From assembly GCA_011037195.1 (NCBI GenBank), contig JAAEAF010002768.1, forward strand, positions 54,446 through 118,445: 64,000 nt of DNA. The letters run 5' to 3'. Shown one piece after another: positions 23,068 to 32,658 of the stretch. The DNA comes from Triatoma infestans (lineage: Eukaryota > Arthropoda > Insecta > Hemiptera > Reduviidae). The first letter of the stretch is position 1. Each line of letters begins with the position of its first letter. The position numbers were made by a program, and so were the translations under genes. The notes beneath the pieces are model-generated. The model ran no database searches, was not told the DNA's origin, and worked only from the letters and a program-made list of their open reading frames with translations.

Positions 23068-23295
23068 GAGACGGGATTAGCTCAGTACTTTGAACATGAA
23101 GATCACGGATTCTAGTGTAGCAGTGTTGCCCTTAGATTTTCTGGCCCGAGAAGCCTTTCAGTTCATTGGCCGGTGATATTGTCTGTTGACAAGAGAACAC
23201 TGCCTGGAGGCTGGAGGTGCACTGAGAAGACACCGAGTATCATGGCCTTAGATGTTGTCGAGCCTTGATTAAAAAAAAAAAAAAAAAAAAAAAAT
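23068..23295 (+). mobile_element. tRNA-derived SINE with poly-A tail
   Basis: It begins GACGGGATTAGCTCAGTAC (A-box-like). The body shares CCCTTAGATTTTCTGG, GAACACTGCCTGGAGGC and TGCACTGAGAAG with families 1 and 2, and it ends in an A-run (23271-23294). The B box is eroded. Confidence 0.75.
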
Positions 23296-23934
23296 ATGCA
23301 GCTTAAAATTAATTGTTGCTGCATTTTTAAAATTTCAGAGTAATTTTGAATTTTTATTCTAATGCTTTATTTCCAGTAAAACTTTTCTGAAACTATCATA
23401 ATACTGTGGTCCAAACAACAGTGTGAGTCATAATATAAAGGAATTAAACCAGTCTTTGTTGAGCAAATTCGGCAAACAATGCTAGTCTCAAATAGTTTTT
23501 AAAACCTGCCATATTGAACGCTAGCATCTAGATCTTCCAAGTGTACTTACACTAAGCATTAACCCGTCTGTCAAGCCCATTGCGTATGAGCTTTAACTTG
23601 GACAGCTTCCCCCCCCTAGGAACTGTCTCTACCTGCCAGCAAAATGCTGGGGGAAATCAAATAAAAAAAACCAACAATCTGTAGTTCTAAAAGAATCGCG
23701 AGATTAACGAATTTCAAGAATCAACCTTGGAAGATTCACCAAGCTAAAATTCCATTCCATTGGAACAAGCAAGATTTCTAACTAGGCAACCTCATTCTTC
23801 AAGCGACTCACATCAGCCAACGCTACCATTCTATATCACGCTCAACCAAGATCATCACTCATCGCTCGAGCATTTTGAAATTCGGAACATAAATTTGTGT
23901 TTAAGAGCAATTAGTCAGAAGTAAGTGTTCTTAG
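23296..23934. other. Interval without recognised feature
   Basis: AT-rich; no coding trace or recurring repeat seen. Confidence 0.4.
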
Positions 23935-24375
23935 TTGTTATGGTGGTTGGTTCCGCAGAGCTGGAAAGCACCAGAAACATTTTCCGTGGTAGCCTGCTTC
24001 ATTTTGTGGTCATCGACCGGTTTCGGGCGTTCGCCCATCTTCAGGTGCATTTTTCAGACGTGTGACAACACAGACTTGCACAGAGCAAGTTTAGTTTACA
24101 CACTGACTGGTGTATTTAACTGTATTTAAAACTAAACTCATAAACTAGGTCAAGGGGTATGGTAAGCTGGGTGGGAAAACATGTGTTTGGGTTGTTAAAG
24201 GGCAAATTTTTATTATAATGGAAACAACACGTGAAGGTCTAATTTTTAAACTGTATTGTTGGAGGGAGATTTACTTTACAATTAACTAATCAAAATAAAA
24301 TATAAAATATATAAAAATAAATTAAAAATTAAATTAAATAAGGATTTAAACTAACATAATTTAAAATTAAGCGAT
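23935..24375 (-). mobile_element. PLE-type unit, single arm
   Basis: It matches the left arm and spacer of the foldback unit at 15874-16645 (GGTTGGTTCCGCAGAGCTGG, the ribozyme, GGGTTGTTAAAGGGCAAAT). The second arm is missing and a tandem repeat follows. Confidence 0.65.
24015..24044 (-). ncRNA. Minimal hammerhead ribozyme motif, PLE type
   Basis: On the minus strand: CTGAAGA, GGGCG-AA-CGCCC, GAAA, CCGGTC. All core and stem II bases are as in 6708-6737. The upstream side of stem I is CACC rather than CATC, which leaves one non-Watson-Crick position. Confidence 0.68.
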
Positions 24376-24680
24376 TTTTATAATTAAGTTTTTTATAATT
24401 ATGCATTCCACTCAATATTTCACACAACATTCACATACGCCATCCACGCAAGCATGTATATGGTTTCTTATAATTAAGTTTTTATAATTATGCATTCCAC
24501 TCTTATTTCACCCTTTCACACAACATTCACATGCGCCATCCACAATTGCAGTATGCAATTATGTATGTGAATGCAATTAAGTATGGTTTTTTATAATTAA
24601 GTTTTTGATTATGCATTCCACTCAACATATCACCTTTTATACAACATTCACATACATCATCCATATACGCACGCAATTTT
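24376..24680. repeat. Tandem repeat, about three units of 90-120 bp
   Basis: Each unit has TATAATTAAGTTTTT, ATTATGCATTCCACTC, CACAACATTCACAT and CCATCCA. Units start near 24376, 24468 and 24590. The first unit overlaps the end of the PLE spacer, so the array grew from it. Confidence 0.7.
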
Positions 24681-25109
24681 TTTTTTTTTTTAATATGTAT
24701 ATATAACTAGCGGTTTAAAACTAACCTAAAACTAATATCTGTTTAAGAACTATTTGGTGCATGTATTCTTGGTAAGTGTTCTTATTTCACTATTCACTTA
24801 ACCATTCTTTCTACAAACCATTATATTTGGGAAGACTACTCAAATAGTGGCATAATGAGAGGAGTCAAGATTCAGTTTCAGACTGGCTGACCAGAGTGTG
24901 GTTTTATTACATCAAAAATTTTTATCAGGAGAATGATAAAAAACTTTAAAGCCAGCTTCAGAGTTGTCCATTCATCAACAGCTCTTTCATCAATCAGACC
25001 TTTTTCTTGGAATATTTTTTCCAAAAAATTCATTTCAAACATCCCTATGAGTATTTTCAACAATAAGTCCAAATTTCTTTAATTCAGTTCTATAGCACTG
25101 AAAACAAGC
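24681..25109. other. Interval without recognised gene
   Basis: A minus-strand frame gives a 64-residue ORF (24878-25072). Upstream in the duplicated arm, another frame reads EKKRAGEKCSWDACFQCYRT. I do not recognise either; they may be pieces of an unknown transposon protein. Confidence 0.3.
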
Positions 25110-25524
25110 ATCCCAAGAACATTTTTCACCTGCTCGCTTCTTTTCAACGTCACTCCATATCCAGTAACAAACCCAGGTTTTTCTAACTATGAACTCTGTT
25201 GCAGATTTGGTCCATTAATATCAAAATCTTTACCTCATCGCTTTTATCAGCAATTTAAAGATTTCTGGACGAATGTCGTTAATAATCATAATAGAAATGC
25301 TTTTCTCTTGATTGAAGTTAATCTACTTTGAATCCTATTGAAGTTAATTTTTAATTTAACTCTAACAAATAACATCATAAATACCATATCTTTCTTTTAT
25401 TGGATCAAATATCTTGACGAACTAAAGGTACTAAGGTATCAGATCCTGAATATGTGGATGTGTCCGTAATGTTGGATAACATTTGGTATTTTATACGTCG
25501 TAACTGCATATTCATTTTGTTCCT

Positions 25525-25555
25525 GACCGGTTTCCGGATTTTCATCCATCGTCAG
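25525..25555 (-). ncRNA. Hammerhead ribozyme-like motif
   Basis: CTGACGA, stem II GGAT/ATCC with a GAAA loop, an extra G, then GAAA and CCGGTC. The core is intact except for the extra base beside box 2. Confidence 0.55.
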
Positions 25556-25766
25556 AGCAAATTCACCAAGTTCATGTAAAGATGTTCATTTCAACGTAAT
25601 GTTTCTGTTACACTCAAACTTGTTGGTTTGTTGGTTGTATATATGTGGGGGGCGGGGGGCGGGATCTAACCTTCCCACATCTATACAACCTATAAACCAA
25701 CAAGTGTGAGTGTAATAGAAACATTAAGTTGAATTGAACTCTCTAAACGAAATTGGTAAATTTGCT

Positions 25767-25796
25767 CTGACGATAAAAGAAAATCCGAAACCGGTC
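25767..25796 (+). ncRNA. Hammerhead ribozyme-like motif, stem II damaged
   Basis: CTGACGA, GAAA and CCGGTC are kept. The 5' side of stem II is TAAAA instead of TGGAT, so it no longer pairs with ATCC. Confidence 0.45.
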
Positions 25797-26300
25797 AGGA
25801 ACAATATATTCAGATCCAATTGAAATAACAAACTTTTCAATTTCCTTGAACCAATGAAATTTTGGGTAACTCTAGCGAGATAAATCCAAAAAAATTGAAA
25901 ATGGGCCTTATAGTGTTCTTATAATCTTACAGTATTCTTTTTTCCCGACAGATTTAGACTTAAGTTACGCAAATTATGCATTTTTTTGGATAACGGATAT
26001 ACGGTGTGTCTAGATCAGATTCTTTCAAAGAATGTCATATACTTCAAGTTTTGAGTGCATTACCATACGTTTACTCCGAGTCAATGAATATTAATTGTTT
26101 TCTTTCCAGGTTCTTCAATATTCAATGATTTGTTTCAAGGGCTAATTGTCTCAACAAGATCTCTTGCGCGGAACCCTATGTTGATCTTCTTATAAGTTAA
26201 GTAGTTTTAATTTTTTTAAAGTATCTCCCAAAAAATTTCTAAGGAGGCATTTTATATGCAAAATAGCTTCAATTTTAATTTCCCACTTTTGCATGAGGAT

Positions 26301-27065
26301 GAAATATTATCCTATTCGAGATCTTGCGACATTCCATATAGTCTTAAAATCATTTTAAGAATTCCATTATGGTTTTTAAAAAAAAAAAAAAAATCATTAG
26401 ACCTTCTTCCATCCAAAGGTACATAAATAATCCCTCTGTTTCCGGGCAGGCATTATACCATTTCTTATGCCTTGTTCTATCCAATCAGAAACGTCTCGCA
26501 ACCTTGTCTATTCTCTCTAATTCCTTCGTCTTCCTTAAATCTCAGTAGGAAGTAATTGTAAAAATGGAATTTATTTTATTTTAATTTGTTTGTTTAAGCT
26601 ATCTATAATTCTTTGTTTAAGTTTTAATATAGATATAAAATATAATGTTTTTTTGAAAACTATTATTATACTACAGCTATTATAATGTAATATTATAGGA
26701 GAGATCAAAGAGTGTGTTGTGTGTTGGTTGAGTGAGAGAGAGAAAGATATAGTGGAGGGATATTACAGAACTGTAGAGAAATTCAGACCAGCATTAATTA
26801 CACACAAGGGATAATTATTTGTCCAGACATTACAAAGCAGTCATATTCACACACACACACTAATGGGTGTGTGCATTAGTTTTAATTAATAGCATTGAAA
26901 ATATACTAGAATTTGCATAACATAGAATGCATTGGATTTCTCTTAATATGTACTTTTAATAGTTGATCAGCTATTTAAGGATCGCATTAGCAATGTTTAT
27001 TGAATATGTAAAATAGAAAATTAATATTGGGAGATAACTAAAGAAAAGTCAAACTTATTGTTATT
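26301..27065. other. AT-rich interval, no gene seen
   Basis: It contains an A-run at about 26378-26393 and a short CA/TG inverted pair near 26850. No feature is supported. Confidence 0.4.
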
Positions 27066-27950
27066 AAATAAAAAAAAATCTGGTATGAAACACTCACACA
27101 ACTTTCTCTTACTCCTGTTCTCAAAATTATAATTGACAAATTTTATAGTTTGTGTATCAAATTTAACGAAATTCGTCGAAAACTGAAAAAAACTGTTCAG
27201 TAAAAGCGCACTTCCGGTTAACTAAATTTCTTAAAATTCGGAATTTTGGCCATCTATTTATTTCTAATTAATTTTGTATGGATGATAGAACTATGTTTAG
27301 TTTATAAACGAAGTTTCAAGAAAATCGTCGGAGCCATTTTTGAGAAAATTGCGAATAAGAGAATAAATCATTTAGTAAAGTGGTAAAGTGTAAACACACT
27401 TCCGGTTATCCGTTTTATTCAAAGACTCAGAATTTCAACAACATATTTAATTCTAATTAACATTATTTAGATAATAGAATTGTTTAATAAACTGAAATAG
27501 CAATTTTGATGAAAACCTAACCTCACCCCTCCACCATTACTGTACTTAAATGAATTTTCCCAGAGAAATGTTACAAATAAAAGTTGTATCTATTTGTATG
27601 TATAGTTGATATACTAAGTTTAAATAAAATCGTTGGAGCCATGTTTGAGAAAATCCCAAAAAAGTAAAAAAAACCAACAAGTAAAATGGTACTTCTGGTT
27701 GAGGAATTTTGGCAGATGACCCACTGTCAGATGTCATGGTGATACCTAAACGGAATATCAAGTTTCAACTTTCTACGGTTTTTCGTTTTTGAGCTATGCT
27801 GTTCACATACACACACACACACACAGACCATTTGCTAAAACCACTTTTTTGGACTCAGGGGACCTCAAAACGGATATTTCCGGTGAAACTCGATATCGAA
27901 AATTTGACACGATTACAATACTTCCTCTTACTAGGAGCAACAGAAAGTAA
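27066..27950 (-). mobile_element. Family R element
   Basis: It starts AAAAAAAATCTGGTATGA with CACTCACACAACTTTCTC and ends CTTCCTCTTACTAGGAGCAA. It has three CCGG-type module starts (27205, 27405, 27700) and a CA microsatellite (27808-27824). The 3' hairpin is mutated (TATGAAACACTCACAC). Confidence 0.68.
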
Positions 27951-28564
27951 CAAAAGTTGTAACTCGTATTGTTTAAATTCTCAGCGACTTCTTTACATCG
28001 GGAGTAAATTAAATCAACTTTTATGCAACTAGTTTTCTAATATATTTACACGTATTTTCTGCTGGAAACTCAATCTACAAAATAATTTCGAAACTGGAAC
28101 AACAGAATTTATGCGTAATTTTGAAATATTAATACAATATTCGGCCCAAAAAAAAAAAGTGGCCAACTCTTTCATCGTTTCTTGATGATACAGAAATGTT
28201 CCTCTGTAGAGATATCATTCTAAAAAAATGAACCATGCGGGATAGTTAAAGGTAAGCTGAAGAACAGCTTAAACAGTTTGATTGAAGCAGAACCTAGAAA
28301 ACTTGCATAAGATGTCAATGTTTAGTGCTATGCCAATTTCCAAGTCACTGTAGGAAACATAGGAAAAAGGAGAAAAAAAGCTTTGGATAAATTGGTTTTT
28401 TGATCTAGGTGACTTCTTTCATAGCCGGTGTCATAACCGGTTACGAAAAGATGGATCAGGCATGACAAACAGGGACAGGAGAACCGAGGACAACGATTTA
28501 GATATCGATGAAACGCTTTAGATGGTCTAGCCGACATTTTTTTCTTACATGACCTCAATCTATT
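27951..28564. other. Interval without recognised feature
   Basis: No family resemblance was found; a 93-codon minus-strand ORF (28328-28609) overlaps the PLE unit and looks fortuitous. Confidence 0.4.
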
Positions 28565-28745
28565 TGTTGTGGTGGTTGGTTCCGCAGAGCTAGAAAGCAT
28601 CAGAGACATTTTCCGTGATAGCCTGCTTCATTTTGTGGTCATCGACCGGTTTCGGGCTTTCGCCCATCTTCTGGAATGCTTTTTGTCAGACAGTGTGATA
28701 ATACAGACTTGCATAGAGCAAATTCAGTTTATATACTCAGTTATG
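28565..28745 (-). mobile_element. PLE-type unit with decayed ribozyme
   Basis: It shares GGTTGGTTCCGCAGAGCT and TTCATTTTGTGGTCATCG with the other units. The motif at 28644-28673 keeps GAAA and CCGGTC, but the core box reads CAGAAGA (U4 of the core lost), so it should be inactive. Confidence 0.65.
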
Positions 28746-29076
28746 CCTCGGTCTCATGCCTTGAACTTCAAAAGTTAAGTAACTATAGCTACCATTCTTC
28801 CTTCACATTACAGACATGTTTTACAACTTTTTTGGAAAAATTTCAAAAAAGATGAAGCTTTTTTTAGGATTTTTAGTCATCAGATACTAGGGATTTTATT
28901 TACATATCCATGAACGAAGGTAGAAATTATTTGGAATATAGGTAGTGGACCTTTTTTTAACTGTAAAAATTAAAACCTAAAAAAAATAGATATATTGAAT
29001 ATGTGGATGGATATCCACAATGCTGGATAACATCTGGTATTTTATCCGTCGTAGCATGCATATTTATTTTCTTCCT

Positions 29077-29106
29077 GAGCGGTTTCGGATTTTCGTCCAT
29101 CGTCAG
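29077..29106 (-). ncRNA. Hammerhead ribozyme-like motif, stem III altered
   Basis: CTGACGA, a stem II in which GGAC/ATCC keeps only part of its pairing, GAAA, then CCGCTC. The G-to-C change breaks the self-complementary ACCGGU. Confidence 0.48.
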
Positions 29107-29292
29107 AGCAAATTCACCAAGTTCTTATAGAGAGTTCACTTCAACGTAATGTTTTTGTTACTTGTTACTCACACTTGTTGGCTGTATATAATTATGTGGG
29201 GAGCATATAACCTCCAACAACAAGTAACAAGTAACAAGTAACAGAAACATTACGTTTAAGTGAACTCTCTACACGAACTTGGTGAATTTGGT

Positions 29293-29322
29293 CTGACGAT
29301 GGATGAAAATCCGAAACCGGTC
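29293..29322 (+). ncRNA. Minimal hammerhead ribozyme motif, PLE type
   Basis: CTGACGA, stem II GGAT-GAAA-ATCC, GAAA, CCGGTC. All core positions are kept. Stem I is short (2 bp or less). Confidence 0.62.
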
Positions 29323-29589
29323 AGGAACAATATAAATATGCATGCTTCGGCGGATAAAATACCAGAAATAGATATATCATTTGTGAATTAGAAAAGCTTT
29401 CCACACAAAGTTTACGGTCAAAATCAATGTAAATTATATACTACCATTTTTTTTATTATATGTTTTGTTTACTTCTTCTCTGAAAACTTTCTATTTTCGA
29501 CTCGAAATAAAAATTGGCTTTTGAAATATAAGAAAGAGCTGTGATGAATCATTTGTACTGTTTAAAACAATGGTAGACAATCTTTTTTA

Positions 29590-29720
29590 TTTGTCAGAGA
29601 TATTTTCCACGATAGCCTGCTTCTTTTTGTGGTTATCAACCGGTTTCGGGCGTTCGCCCATCATCAGGATGTTTTTGTCAAACAGTGTAATAACATAAAC
29701 TTGCACAGAGCAAGTACAGT
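29590..29720 (-). mobile_element. PLE-type unit fragment
   Basis: It shares the ribozyme and the flanking TTGTGGTTATCAACCGG and CTTGCACAGAGCAAGT with the 28565 and 50625 units. Repeat X (29745-30290) follows. Confidence 0.65.
29638..29667 (-). ncRNA. Hammerhead ribozyme motif with canonical CUGAUGA core
   Basis: On the minus strand: CTGATGA, GGGCG-AA-CGCCC, GAAA, CCGGTT. Here N7 of the core is U, as in most natural hammerheads, and the cleavage triplet is GUU, an accepted UH site. Stem I pairs ATC with GAT. Confidence 0.68.
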
Positions 29721-29744
29721 TGATCAACTATAAACGGCATTCCG

Positions 29745-30290
29745 TTCGAGGGTCACTTTCCTCTAAAGAAATTAGTGTGATGGATGCCAGAAATATATTT
29801 TATGTGAAAAATATTATTTCAAGAATATTCTAACATTTGCTGGCAAAAAAGGTTCATCCAGGTAGAAGACTACAGTTACAAGAAGAGTTCATAGAACTCT
29901 GTCACCTTTGTCTTTTGCCCTTCTCGAAGGAGAAGATTTGTACTAACAAGAGAAGGCATTCTTTCAAGACAGTCTGAACTAGACGTCCAACCAGAACACT
30001 TGATTCAGGAATCGCTATTTTAGCATTAGTGCCAGTCATATATTCAAACATAACTAGTTTCTGTATATTAATAAGCATACTACTGTGTTATTGAAAAGTA
30101 TTTGAATATCTTTGAAGATAATATACTTAATTCAATCTACCAGTGCTTTCTTATTTATTTCTGATACTTCTCTCTTAAACATATATAAATACTTCTCTCT
30201 CACAAGCCCTTTACAAATCCGCTCACGCCACAAGCCACTACTACCACTACAACTATACATCACACTAATTATTACATTTCATTAGTTATG
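29745..30290 (+). repeat. Repeat X, copy 2
   Basis: See copy 1 at 7170-7690. Shared blocks appear in the same order over about 500 bp with small gaps. No intact frame. Confidence 0.55.
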
Positions 30291-31500
30291 CATTAAATAC
30301 TAATAAATAATTGATAACCTCATTCAACAGTTTCTCAACCAAGCAGCTCTTTGCCTGCTGTTTAGATGAATCTTTTCTATCAAGTTTACAGATACAAACA
30401 AGAAACTGAGCGCGTTAATTCCTTCATTTATACAAAAATTAATATTCGACTGAAATGTTTACACGAATTATTCATTAAGTGACGTTTTATAGCTTGGCTG
30501 ACAACTGCTCTAAAATACTATTTAATTTTTTCCGAATAATTTGAAGCATTATCTAAAAATATAACAAAAGACCCAATGACGTGTCCATTGAACAGTTTCT
30601 GGAGACTTTGCTTTTAATAATGTAATGACATATCAATGTCAAGTGGCTCCAGCCAGCCGCTACCTTCACAAAAGATAACAAGAAGAAAGGATAATTTATT
30701 ACTAGTGGCCCCAGCGGGCCGCTGTTTTCAAGACAGGGGCCGCGCCGAACAAAAAGCCTTTTCAATACAAGGGTCAATACATGAGTATCAAAGACAAGCA
30801 CCGATAAAATCCTTTTAAACAAGGATCATTATTGAACAGAAGCCACCTGGCCGATTCAAGGCTACCAGTCTTTGAAAATCACCGATGGGCGGCCATCTGT
30901 CGCCAAAGGTGGCCACTGACCTAAGTCACACTGGTCACCGACCTGGCCAAGGTCGCACACTACGAGAGATGTCTTAGTGTGAGTACTACTTACACACCTG
31001 ACAGTGTGTGAGTAATACTACTATAAACTTCGCTCCACCGGAGGAGGGGCTCAGTATTATCATTACATCAGTATTATCATTACATCAGTAATATCATTAC
31101 AACATCATTATAGCAGCAGTTATACTTGAGTTCCGCGAGCGCGTCCCTATACAAGGTTAAACTTATAATTATTCTATCAAACATTTCATAGTTGTGCATA
31201 TTAGTTTTATTTATTTTAATCATTTTAAATTAGTTGTTGTTTATCTCTTTAAATTATTTATTTATTTCTAACAGTTCATATTAATTGTAGTTACCATTTC
31301 ACACATTCAAATTATTGTAAAAATATAGTCTATTTTTGTAAATTCAGTGTTTAGTATTTCAAGTAATAACTCTCTAAAATCTCTAAACTAACTTCCGCCT
31401 AATAAATCCCTCTTCAAGACATCTGACTACATACCTCTGGAATCACGACAATCGATTCCACTACAATAAGAATAACAAACAAATCTACATCGACAGTAAG
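30291..31500. other. GC-richer interval with LTR-like traits and short tandem repeats
   Basis: 30640-31040 is clearly more GC-rich than its surroundings, and it includes a loose duplication (GTGGCTCCAGCCAGCCGCT, then GTGGCCCCAGCGGGCCGCT about 75 bp later). At 31052-31108 the 17-bp unit CAGTATTATCATTACAT occurs about three times. Downstream are a TATAAAC-like box (31022) and CCTAATAAATCCC (31400). It could be an LTR with leader or a regulatory island; no paired ends were found. Confidence 0.3.
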
Positions 31501-32109
31501 CATTAGGTCATAAACTTAATTAATCTTGAAATTTAGAAAAATATTTACAATAAACATAAATTCTGAATTATTACCAATTCACCGGATCGTAATATTTTAT
31601 TTCCTTTGTAATAAAAATATTGAAGAAAAGATTAATTAAGGTGTAGAAATTAATTAGGCAAATTTTTAATTGGCGTAATTTAATGTGTAATGTTCATTGA
31701 TTTTACTTTGTTACAATGTTTTAACACAGCTGGCTTCATAGAAATAAACCCCCCCCCTCATTACTACAAACACTTACACAAATTCTAGAACTAATCAAAA
31801 CTTAATTGACCTTGAAAGTTTTGGAAATGTAAATTAAATGCTTTGAAATGTGGTTGTAGGCTTTTGATTACTAAAGATGTTCCAGCCTATATGGATTGAC
31901 ATCATTTCTGCATTTGGTTTTCGCCAATTAGTTAATCGAAATTTGTTTAAATATATGAGTTATTATTAATATAATTATTAAACTAAATTGAAAAAAAATT
32001 TTTACTAATTTATTGAAACTGGAATAAGACATATACAAGGTTGTTCAAGGTTTTACGTTTCCTTAAGGTACAAAATAACTGTCCATTGGTATAAAGTTAA
32101 ATTTCAACT
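31501..32109. other. AT-rich interval, no gene seen
   Basis: Nothing supported apart from a C-run at 31750. Confidence 0.4.
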
Positions 32110-32385
32110 AAATGAAATCTGGTGTGAAATATTCATACGACTTTTATTACTTACCCCCACCCAATTAATATTTAATACGAATTAATTAAGAAAATTTTTA
32201 TTAAAAATGGCAATTTATAGAAATGTTTTTAGATGGGTTGACCATTAAAGAATCATAGCGTGGTTTATAATATAATAACTGAATGGGTGCTGTGGACCTC
32301 CTATTGTTTCAAATACCACTTAATTTCAGTTTAAATTTAAACGTAATTTTCGAGGCCTCCAAACCCACCCCCTATAATTATTATT
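32110..32385 (-). repeat. Family R relic
   Basis: It begins AAATCTGGTGTGAAATATTC (decayed 3' end). The rest is weakly similar to R modules. Confidence 0.45.
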
Positions 32386-32390
32386 TTTTT

Positions 32391-32658
32391 ACTTTCTGTT
32401 ACTCCTAGTAAGAGGAAGTGTTTGGCAATCGTATCAAATTTTCGATATCGAGTTTTCACCGGAAATATCCGTTTTGAGGTCTCCTGAATCCAAAAAAGAA
32501 GTGGTTTTTAGCAAATGGTGTGTGTGTGTGCGCGCGCGCGCGTGTGTGTGTGTGCATGTATGTATTTGTGTGTGAACAGCATAGCTCAAAAACGAAAAAA
32601 AAAACATAGAAAATTAAAACTTGATATTCCGTTTAGGTATCATCATGGGATCTGACAG
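32391..32658 (+). mobile_element. Family R element, 5' part (split by I-like LINE)
   Basis: After a T-run it begins ACTTTCTGTTACTCCTAGT and continues through TTTTCACCGGAAATATCC and a TG/CG microsatellite (32518-32556) to GGGATCTGACAG. It resumes at 34109. Confidence 0.75.

Larger units (their letters stand above)
25447..25810. mobile_element. PLE-type foldback unit (third subfamily) with target duplication
   Basis: Two inverted arms (about 25495-25660 and 25680-25805), each with a ribozyme-like motif. CAGATCC at 25440-25446 and 25811-25817 is the target duplication. Arms share TGTTCCTGACCGG and CACACTTGTTGG-type sequence with 28996-29365, 52215-52440 and 62185-62390. Confidence 0.75.
25110..26300 (-). 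repeat. Right arm of the large inverted duplication
   Basis: Inverted relative to 20785-22345. It has a private PLE-type insertion (25447-25810) that the left arm lacks, and it lacks the left arm's Jockey insert. The two arms serve as each other's empty site. Confidence 0.75.
28996..29365. mobile_element. PLE-type foldback unit with 12-bp target duplication
   Basis: Inverted arms of about 165 bp are joined by a short loop. AAATAGATATAT flanks the unit at 28984-28995 and 29366-29377. A ribozyme motif lies on each strand. It is the cleanest example of this subfamily. Confidence 0.8.

Noticed and set aside
30553..30822. 89-codon minus-strand ORF in the GC-rich island
   Set aside because: No family resemblance, no splice-site or start-site support, and an overlapping plus-strand ORF of similar length.
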